NCBI GenBank assembly: GCA_029288095.1
Contig: JARFPW010000068.1
Coordinates: 1 to 5,786, forward strand
DNA from: Gemmatimonadota bacterium
Lineage (GTDB): Bacteria > Gemmatimonadota > Gemmatimonadetes > Palauibacterales > Palauibacteraceae
Direction: 5' to 3'
Length of the DNA: 5,786 nt
Part shown: positions 1 to 5,786 of the stretch, one piece after another
Layout of the letters: each line of letters begins with the position of its first letter
Position numbering within the stretch: the first letter of the stretch is position 1
Made by a program: the position numbers and the translations under genes
Notes under the pieces: model-generated
What the model was told of the DNA's origin: nothing
The model's input: the letters and a program-made list of their open reading frames with translations, nothing else
Databases searched by the model: none

Positions 1-225
1 GATCAGCTCGGGGGCCAATCCGGCGACCAGGGGCACGAAGTCCCGGGCGTACCCGAGCGAAGGGTCTCGCTCCCTCTGCTTCTGAAGGATCGACATCGTG
101 ATCTCGGCCAGGTAGTCGAGCATCAGATAGTCGATCGGACCGTCACGCACCTGCAATCGGGGCGCTTCCTGCCAGTCGCCCCAGAATCCCTGTCCGGACG
201 CGACCCGGATCGTCCTTCGGCTCAT
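1..225 (-). CDS. AtuA/DUF1446 family protein (acyclic terpene utilization), N-terminal part
   Basis: Translating the minus strand from the ATG at 225 gives 75 residues with no stop up to the window edge, so the gene is 3'-truncated by the window. It begins MSRRTIRVASGQGFWGDW and continues with GPIDYLMLDYLAEITMSILQ and a GYARDFVPL segment. I recognise this as the conserved start of the DUF1446/AtuA family: the glycine-rich ASGQGFWGD loop, then the DYLMLDYLAE block. The start is well fixed by a strong GGAGGG Shine-Dalgarno at 234-239, 8 nt upstream. It lies 22 bp downstream of the carboxyltransferase stop, so the two are almost certainly co-transcribed. AtuA of Pseudomonas belongs to the citronellol/geraniol degradation cluster together with geranyl-CoA carboxylase. 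Its biochemical role is not firmly established, although a role around the hydroxyacyl-CoA cleavage step has been discussed. Substrate here is unknown. The family assignment rests on memory of sequence motifs over 75 residues only. Confidence 0.85.
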   Translation of the reverse strand, partial: MSRRTIRVASGQGFWGDWQEAPRLQVRDGPIDYLMLDYLAEITMSILQKQRERDPSLGYARDFVPLVAGLAPELI

Positions 226-233
226 CGGCGACT

Positions 234-239
234 CCCTCC
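234..239 (-). promoter_or_regulatory. Shine-Dalgarno of the AtuA-family gene
   Basis: The minus strand reads GGAGGG followed by 8 nt and then the ATG at 225. This is the strongest ribosome-binding site in the window and decides the start of a gene that is only partly visible. It lies within the 22-bp gap after the carboxyltransferase stop codon. Confidence 0.8.
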
Positions 240-247
240 GTCAGCGC

Positions 248-1861
248 TCACGCGTCGGGTGCGAGAGTGAAGGTCCCGAGGTGCGGTCCCGGGTTCTCGA
301 GCGAACACCGCAGGGCGAGATCCAGGACGTCGCGCGTCTCCTCTGGGACGATTATCGCATCGACGAAGCCGCGGGCCGCTGCGTAAGTCGCATCCAGCTG
401 CTTCTCGTATTCCGCCCGCGTGTGATCGATCGCACGCACGGTCGCCTCGTCGACAGGCTCTCCGGACTTTTCCGCTGCATCGAGCTTTCGCCCGTGGATC
501 GCACGTACCGCGGACTCGCCCTCCATCACTCCCATCCGACCCGTGGGCCAGGTGAATATGAAGTCGGGATCGAAGCCCTGACCGGCCATGGCGTAGTAGC
601 CTGCACCGCTCGCGTGATTCGTTGTGAGGACGATCTTCGGTACCCGGGCCGTGGCCATCGACTCGACCATTCGGGCACCCGCCCGGATGATTCCGGAATG
701 CTCGGCTTCCACGCCGACCATGAATCCGCTGACATCCTGGACGAACAACATCGGCATCCGCTGCCGATCACACATATCCATGAAGTACGCCACCTTCTCG
801 GCGCTGTCGGCATAGATGATCCCGCCGAACCTCGGCCGGCCCCCGCCCTCCGACTTGAACATGGCGCGACGGTTGGCGATCACGCCGACGCGACGACCTC
901 GGATGCGGGCGACGGTCGTCAGCATCTCGGGAGCGAAGCCAGCCTGGAACTCGTCGAACCTGCCTTCGTCGAGAATCGTATCCAGGAGATCTCGAACCTC
1001 GTAAGGCTGACGATGATCGTCCGGGAGGATGTCGTAGGCGTCGGTGGCCGGGCGCGCGGGATCTCGCGGCTCATCGTCGGGCGCGGGAACGAGTGACGGT
1101 GGAACGTCCGACAGCAGGTCCCGCAGTTTCTCGAGACAAGCTTCGTCATCCGGTACCTCGTAGTGGGCGACACCGGAGATCGTGTTGTGCGTCCCTGCCC
1201 CGCCGAGCGTTTCTCCGTCTACGTCCTGCCCTGTGGCGCCCTTCACGAGGTTGGGTCCGCCGAGACCCATGAAGCTTGTGCCCTCGACCATCACGATCAC
1301 GTCGGAGAGCGCAGGCAGGTACGCGCCCCCGGCGATGCACTGCCCCATCACCGCCGCCAGCTGCGGTATCTCGAGGTAGTGCCTCATGATCGAATTGTAG
1401 TAGAAGATCCGACTTGCGCCGTACTTACCGGGAAACACGCCCCCCTGGTATGGGAGGTTCACGCCGGCCGAATCTACGAGGTAGATAATCGGCACCCGAC
1501 ACCGCATCGCCAGTTCCTGGGCGCGCAGGATTTTCGTGATGGTCTCCGGCCACCAGCTGCCGGCCTTGACCGTGGCGTCATTGGCTACGACGACGACGAC
1601 GCGACCGCCGACTTCACCAAACCCGGTGATCACACCGGCTGCGGGAGCCTGCCCGTCGTACTGGTCGCTGGCTACGAGCAATCCGATCTCTACGAACCTG
1701 CCGCCAGGATCGATGAGACCGTCCACGCGTTGGCGAGCCGTGAGCTTGCCCTTGGCTTGTTCGCGACTCGCGCGTTCGGCCCCGCCCCCGAGCCTGACCG
1801 TGGCCTCGAGTTGCCGTACCTCATCGGCCAGTTGGGCCATCCGTGAGGTATGTGTCGTCAT
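248..1861 (-). CDS. Acyl-CoA carboxylase carboxyltransferase (beta) subunit, methylcrotonyl/geranyl-CoA carboxylase-like
   Basis: A 537-residue protein, the usual length for acyl-CoA carboxylase beta subunits, which move the carboxyl group from carboxybiotin to an acyl- or enoyl-CoA in the cytosol. Both crotonase-like halves are complete. The N-terminal half carries GKLTARQRV (38-46), ANDATVK (93-99), YLVDSAG (127-133) and the oxyanion glycines in CIAGGAY (175-181). The C-terminal half carries QDVSGFMVG (375-383) and SGAGYYAM (418-425). ANDATVK, GFMVG and GAG-Y-M are close to methylcrotonyl-CoA carboxylase beta, whereas GGPNLVKGATG and THNTISGVAH recall propionyl-CoA carboxylase. The propionyl-CoA-type Asp (AYDVM motif) is Tyr423 here. 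The ATG start overlaps the preceding cobalamin-subunit stop as ATGA (1858-1861), suggesting translational coupling. An alternative Met8 start has no better ribosome site. The partner biotin carboxylase/BCCP is absent from the window. Family certain; the substrate is inferred to be a branched acyl- or enoyl-CoA and is not proven. Confidence 0.93.
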   Translation of the reverse strand: MTTHTSRMAQLADEVRQLEATVRLGGGAERASREQAKGKLTARQRVDGLIDPGGRFVEIGLLVASDQYDGQAPAAGVITGFGEVGGRVVVVVANDATVKAGSWWPETITKILRAQELAMRCRVPIIYLVDSAGVNLPYQGGVFPGKYGASRIFYYNSIMRHYLEIPQLAAVMGQCIAGGAYLPALSDVIVMVEGTSFMGLGGPNLVKGATGQDVDGETLGGAGTHNTISGVAHYEVPDDEACLEKLRDLLSDVPPSLVPAPDDEPRDPARPATDAYDILPDDHRQPYEVRDLLDTILDEGRFDEFQAGFAPEMLTTVARIRGRRVGVIANRRAMFKSEGGGRPRFGGIIYADSAEKVAYFMDMCDRQRMPMLFVQDVSGFMVGVEAEHSGIIRAGARMVESMATARVPKIVLTTNHASGAGYYAMAGQGFDPDFIFTWPTGRMGVMEGESAVRAIHGRKLDAAEKSGEPVDEATVRAIDHTRAEYEKQLDATYAAARGFVDAIIVPEETRDVLDLALRCSLENPGPHLGTFTLAPDA

Positions 1862-2280
1862 TCCGTCGACCGCCCCACCCCGCGGTCGGTGAACCAGGCG
1901 CGGATGTACTCGACGGCATCGGTCGTAGCCGTACCCGGACCGAACAGACGACCAACGCCCTTCGCCTGAAGTGTCTCCGCGTCTTCGGCCGGGATGATCC
2001 CACCGCCGGTCACGAGCACGTCCGTCATTCCGCTTTCCTGAAGAAGGTCCACGACCCGGGGAAACAGCGTCATGTGCGCCCCTGACAGCACGGAAAGCGC
2101 CACGACGTCGACATCTTCCTGCAGCGCCGTCGCGGCTATCTTTTCCGGGGTCTGATGGAGTCCCGTATAGATCACTTCCATGCCCGCGTCGCGGAGCGCC
2201 GCGGCAATCACCTTCGCCCCGCGATCGTGCCCGTCCAGCCCTGGCTTGGCCACGAGGACGCGGATTTTCTTGTCGTTCAT
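1858..2280 (-). CDS. Cobalamin-binding small subunit of an acyl-CoA mutase (isobutyryl/methylmalonyl-CoA mutase type)
   Basis: A 140-residue stand-alone B12-binding domain with a Rossmann-like fold. It carries the full base-off/His-on signature: DGHDRG at 16-21, with His18 the predicted lower axial cobalt ligand, SVL at 63-65, and GGG at 92-94 lining the nucleotide tail. The length matches the separate small subunits of two-subunit mutases such as IcmB, HcmB and archaeal methylmalonyl-CoA mutase (about 135-140 residues), so this is a normal split subunit and not a broken fragment. Early residues VLVAKPGLDGHDRGAK and the MEVIYTG block are typical. The ATG at 2280 has AGGG 7 nt upstream (2288-2291). 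Its partner, the catalytic subunit, lies 131 bp upstream on the same strand, and the downstream carboxyltransferase overlaps it by 4 bp. It should pair with that mutase to hold adenosylcobalamin over the TIM barrel. The domain itself does not set substrate specificity. Confidence 0.96.
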   Translation of the reverse strand: MNDKKIRVLVAKPGLDGHDRGAKVIAAALRDAGMEVIYTGLHQTPEKIAATALQEDVDVVALSVLSGAHMTLFPRVVDLLQESGMTDVLVTGGGIIPAEDAETLQAKGVGRLFGPGTATTDAVEYIRAWFTDRGVGRSTE

Positions 2281-2287
2281 CTGGATA

Positions 2288-2291
2288 CCCT
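2288..2291 (-). promoter_or_regulatory. Shine-Dalgarno of the cobalamin-binding subunit
   Basis: The minus strand reads AGGG, then 7 nt, then the ATG at 2280. It supports independent translation initiation of the small subunit, as expected because the upstream mutase stop is 131 bp away and translational coupling is unlikely. Confidence 0.6.
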
Positions 2292-2308
2292 GCCGGTCAA
2301 CTGACGGA

Positions 2309-2335
2309 GCGGCCCGGATGTGTCCCGGGAGCCGC
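2309..2335 (-). other. GC-rich hairpin between the two mutase subunit genes
   Basis: Inside the 131-bp gap the transcript can fold GCGG-(CT)-CCCGG, a 7-nt loop GACACAT, then CCGGG-CCGC: nine base pairs with one 2-nt bulge. No run of U follows, so it is not a canonical intrinsic terminator. It could protect or process the mRNA between the subunits, or be incidental in GC-rich DNA. The rest of the gap (2281-2411) shows no ORF of note and no convincing promoter. Confidence 0.35.
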
Positions 2336-2411
2336 GGCCCAACCTACGGGCCGGCGTGGTAAAGGCAACGAGATGGAACCGGCGGCTGCGTCGCCTGCCG
2401 TCTTCCCGTGA

Positions 2412-4136
<1,725 letters not shown>

Positions 4137-4142
4137 TACCCG

Positions 4143-4147
4143 TCCCT
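4143..4147 (-). promoter_or_regulatory. Shine-Dalgarno of the mutase large subunit
   Basis: The minus strand reads AGGGA with 6 nt to the ATG at 4136. The alternative in-frame Met9 has no comparable purine-rich sequence upstream, so the longer form is preferred. Confidence 0.6.
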
Positions 4148-4161
4148 GTAGGAGTCTCGCA

Positions 4162-4213
4162 GTCCAGTGGAATATACGAGGGTCGGATGCCCTCGTTCCA
4201 GAGAGAGCTGGAC
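4162..4213 (-). other. Nested inverted repeat between meaB and the mutase gene
   Basis: In transcript sense the arms are GTCCAG, a 7-nt CTCTCTC bulge, TGGA, ACGAGGG, loop CATCCGA, CCCTCGT, an ATAT bulge, TCCA and CTGGAC. That gives 17 possible pairs in three stacked stems, the central one 7 bp and perfect (4176-4182 with 4190-4196). An alternative local hairpin, TCCAG-CTCTCT-CTGGA, uses the same upstream arm, so two folds compete. There is no U tract after it, so it is not a standard terminator. It fills most of the 96-bp gap and ends about 15 nt before the mutase Shine-Dalgarno. Role unknown: mRNA processing or stability, attenuation, or a protein-binding palindrome. Confidence 0.5.
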
Positions 4214-4232
4214 CACGGGCACGAGAAGTGAC

Positions 4233-5294
4233 CTACTGGGCGTCCCGACAGATCCTGGCAGTGAGGATTCTCGCCGTCTCGTAGGGCGACCGACCCGCAA
4301 GGCCCGCATCGTCGCCGACCTCTTCGATCCAGGCTCGCCAGGCTTCAGCGCCCCGGCGTGTCACGGCGCGCTCCAGTACGATTCGGGCATGCTCGGCAGC
4401 TGCCGCCGCTCTTCGTGACTGGAGGGAACCGGTAGCGCGTAGCCACGCGTGGTGGCGGTCCACCTCGGCCGCGAGCTCCGGAAGCCCCTCACCGCTCGAG
4501 GCCACGCTCATCAGAACCGGGGGATCCCATGCCTCTATGGGCTCGGGGGGCGGAGTCGGCCGCGACTTCCGCGACAGATCAACGCCGTGATGCGCCGGCA
4601 CCGAGGCCTGCGGACCCCCGGTCCGAAGGCTGTTAACGATACCGATTTCCTTCTTGAGGCGATCTGCTCCGGGCCGGTCGGCCTTGTTCACGACAAACAG
4701 GTCCGCCACCTCCATCAGGCCCGCCTTCATCGCCTGGATTCCGTCTCCGGACTCCGGGACGAGAACCACCACCGTGGTATCGGCTTGCGAAGCAATTTCG
4801 AGTTCCGACTGGCCGACCCCAACGGTCTCGAGGATGATTCGATCGAACCCGAACGCGTCCATCAGATCTGCGGCCTCTCGCGTCGTCGCGGACAGACCGC
4901 CATGAGATCCGCGGCTGGCCATGGAGCGGATGAAGATACCGGGCTCCGTGGCGAGTTCGTCCATCCGCACCCGGTCCCCAAGCAGCGCTCCTCCAGTGAA
5001 CGGGCTGCTCGGATCCACGGCGATGATGCCGACCGTCTCCCCGGCATCCCTGAGAAGTCTCGCCAGCGCCGAAGTGAGGGTCGACTTCCCCGCGCCGGGA
5101 GGCCCCGTAATCCCCAGGCGACGCGCCCGCCCGAGGCGATCATGCAGCGCGTGAAGCAGTGACTCGAAGCCTTCCGCCTGGTCCTCGACGAGCGAGATGG
5201 ACCGGGCGAGTGCGAACGGCTCGCCGGCCTCGAATCTGGCCAGCAGATCCTGCAAGGGCTGTGTAAGCGGAGGGGCGCCGGCGGAATCTGTCAT
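4233..5294 (-). CDS. meaB: MeaB/ArgK-family GTPase, chaperone of the acyl-CoA mutase
   Basis: A 353-residue G3E-family GTPase, close to the usual 310-350 residues for MeaB. MeaB proteins gate delivery of adenosylcobalamin to acyl-CoA mutases in the cytosol, edit out damaged cofactor and protect the radical enzyme, using GTP hydrolysis. Visible motifs in order: Walker A GPPGAGKS (64-71), VDPSSPFTGGALLGDR (93-108), the RGSHGGLS segment (128-135), ETVGVGQSE (156-164, G3/switch region) and the guanine-specificity motif NKAD (203-206). An Ala-rich helical tail from about 285 corresponds to the dimerisation arm. A Gly/Pro-rich stretch of about 30 residues (225-256, including VPAHHGVDL) lengthens the loop between NKAD and the following PPVL strand. 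The gene starts 9 bp after the upstream gene's stop with only a weak ribosome site (GCAGG) and precedes the mutase by 96 bp. Its cognate client is therefore almost certainly the adjacent two-subunit mutase. Confidence 0.95.
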   Translation of the reverse strand: MTDSAGAPPLTQPLQDLLARFEAGEPFALARSISLVEDQAEGFESLLHALHDRLGRARRLGITGPPGAGKSTLTSALARLLRDAGETVGIIAVDPSSPFTGGALLGDRVRMDELATEPGIFIRSMASRGSHGGLSATTREAADLMDAFGFDRIILETVGVGQSELEIASQADTTVVVLVPESGDGIQAMKAGLMEVADLFVVNKADRPGADRLKKEIGIVNSLRTGGPQASVPAHHGVDLSRKSRPTPPPEPIEAWDPPVLMSVASSGEGLPELAAEVDRHHAWLRATGSLQSRRAAAAAEHARIVLERAVTRRGAEAWRAWIEEVGDDAGLAGRSPYETARILTARICRDAQ

Positions 5295-5303
5295 CGGCCT
5301 GCG

Positions 5304-5786
5304 TCAGTCCGTTCGCACGATGACGACCCGAACGCCGACCGCTTCCGCGACGTCGGCCGCCGTTCCCGTCGCGCCGATCCTGATTCCCGAAGGCCCGGCC
5401 CCAGAGGCTGCTCCAAGAACCAGGTAATCGCCGGTATATGAAAACAGGTTGACCGGGCGCCGGGCCGAGACCGCGAGGTCCAGGGTGTCAGGCGCCAGCG
5501 GATATCCATTCGGCGGGAACGCCGTCGATCGAAGGGCCAACTCCGCGTAGAGATCTCTCAGCCGGTAGGACGACAGCTGCAACTCGCTTCGGGGCATGGC
5601 GCCAGCCCGGTCCTCCACCGCCAGCATCATCGCCCAATCGGAGACCAGGGACGCGAACGGTACGCCGAACACCCCGGCAACTGCGTCACGGGAATCCGCC
5701 ATCGCACTCTGGATGAGGGCGCGCGTTTGAGCCGATTCCGTAGCGGCCGACTCGAATCGATCCAGCAAGTAGCGAAGGAAGCTCCA
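5304..5786 (-). CDS. C-terminal part of an unidentified, probably exported protein
   Basis: This frame is open from the window edge for 160 codons to a TGA at 5304, so the gene enters from outside and its N-terminus, including any signal peptide, is not visible. The fragment starts WSFLRYLLDRFES, contains FASLVSDWAMMLAVEDRAG, LRDLYAEL and a Tyr/Pro-rich YPLAPDTLDL, and ends in a Gly/Ala/Ser-rich beta-like stretch (NLFSYTGDYLVLGA). The pattern of an aromatic FLRYLxDRF helix, then a SLVSDWA helix and a beta-rich tail, reminds me of the C-termini of secreted, metallopeptidase-like (M30/hyicolysin-like) proteins common in Gemmatimonadota. That is a memory-based resemblance, and no zinc motif is in view. 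A TTG at 5766-5768 could act as a start, but the frame continues upstream without a stop, so truncation by the window is far more likely. It ends 9 bp before meaB and may be co-transcribed, with no obvious functional link. Confidence 0.55.
   Translation of the reverse strand, partial: WSFLRYLLDRFESAATESAQTRALIQSAMADSRDAVAGVFGVPFASLVSDWAMMLAVEDRAGAMPRSELQLSSYRLRDLYAELALRSTAFPPNGYPLAPDTLDLAVSARRPVNLFSYTGDYLVLGAASGAGPSGIRIGATGTAADVAEAVGVRVVIVRTD

Noticed and set aside
281..1846. Plus-strand open frames of 271 and 227 codons opposite the carboxyltransferase
   Set aside because: They are antisense shadows of a complete conserved gene, with no domain signature and no convincing ribosome site.
1858..2280. 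Small B12 domain as a frameshifted C-terminus broken off a fused mutase
   Set aside because: The mutase ends at the normal boundary of two-subunit enzymes. The small subunit has its own start, ribosome site and standard length, with a 131-bp gap between them.
4171..4176. TATATT on the minus strand as a -10 element for the mutase gene
   Set aside because: The best -35 at suitable spacing (TGGAAC) matches only about half the consensus, and the hexamer is part of the inverted repeat. Not enough for a promoter call.
4162..4213. Intrinsic terminator after meaB
   Set aside because: The stem is good but is not followed by a U-rich tract, and the next gene is co-directional and functionally linked.
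4137..4232. Possible cobalamin riboswitch before the mutase gene (TCCACTGG resembles part of a B12-box)
   Set aside because: The gap is only 96 nt, too short for the roughly 200-nt riboswitch, and no full B12-box or surrounding helices are seen.
4449..5162. Plus-strand open frame of 237 codons opposite meaB
   Set aside because: Antisense shadow; its composition mirrors the reverse complement of the GTPase motifs.
5304..5768. A complete 154-residue protein starting at the TTG at 5768
   Set aside because: The frame stays open to the window edge with plausible coding upstream (WSFLRY), and no good ribosome site precedes the TTG. The gene is more likely cut by the window.

Overview
This high-GC window is densely packed, with every supported gene on the minus strand, so transcription runs from right to left. 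The gene style (AtuA/DUF1446 protein beside a carboxyltransferase, split cobalamin mutase, MeaB, and a secreted-protein C-terminus of a type I associate with Gemmatimonadota) suggests an uncultured or environmental bacterium, possibly Gemmatimonadota or a related lineage. The taxonomic call is a guess from protein flavour only.

In transcription order the layout is: (1) the C-terminal 160 residues of an unidentified, probably exported protein (5786-5304); (2) meaB, the G-protein chaperone of adenosylcobalamin mutases (5294-4233); (3) a 96-bp gap holding a nested inverted repeat; (4) the large catalytic subunit of an acyl-CoA mutase of the methylmalonyl-CoA mutase family (4136-2412); (5) a 131-bp gap with a GC-rich hairpin; (6) the separate cobalamin-binding small subunit (2280-1858); (7) a biotin-dependent acyl-CoA carboxylase carboxyltransferase (beta) subunit, overlapping the previous gene by 4 bp (1861-248); (8) the first 75 residues of an AtuA/DUF1446-family protein (225-1, running off the window). 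Spacing of 9, 96, 131, -4 and 22 bp fits one operon, possibly with internal control points in the two larger gaps.

The most interesting point is substrate specificity. By homology the mutase would be named methylmalonyl-CoA mutase. However, the two residues that in methylmalonyl-CoA mutase hold the substrate carboxylate (Tyr89 and Arg207, P. shermanii numbering) are Phe104 and Gln222 here. That is the Phe/Gln pair known from isobutyryl-CoA mutase. The carboxyltransferase likewise resembles methylcrotonyl/geranyl-CoA carboxylase rather than propionyl-CoA carboxylase and lacks the Asp associated with propionyl-CoA specificity. Together with AtuA, whose family founder belongs to the acyclic-terpene/leucine-type pathway, this argues against the textbook propionate-to-succinate route. 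It points instead to branched-chain acyl-CoA metabolism: carbon-skeleton rearrangement of a non-carboxylated acyl-CoA plus biotin-dependent carboxylation of a branched enoyl-CoA. No biotin carboxylase/BCCP subunit lies in the window; it must be encoded elsewhere or just outside. No RNA genes, mobile elements, CRISPR arrays or gene-free stretches over 300 bases were seen.
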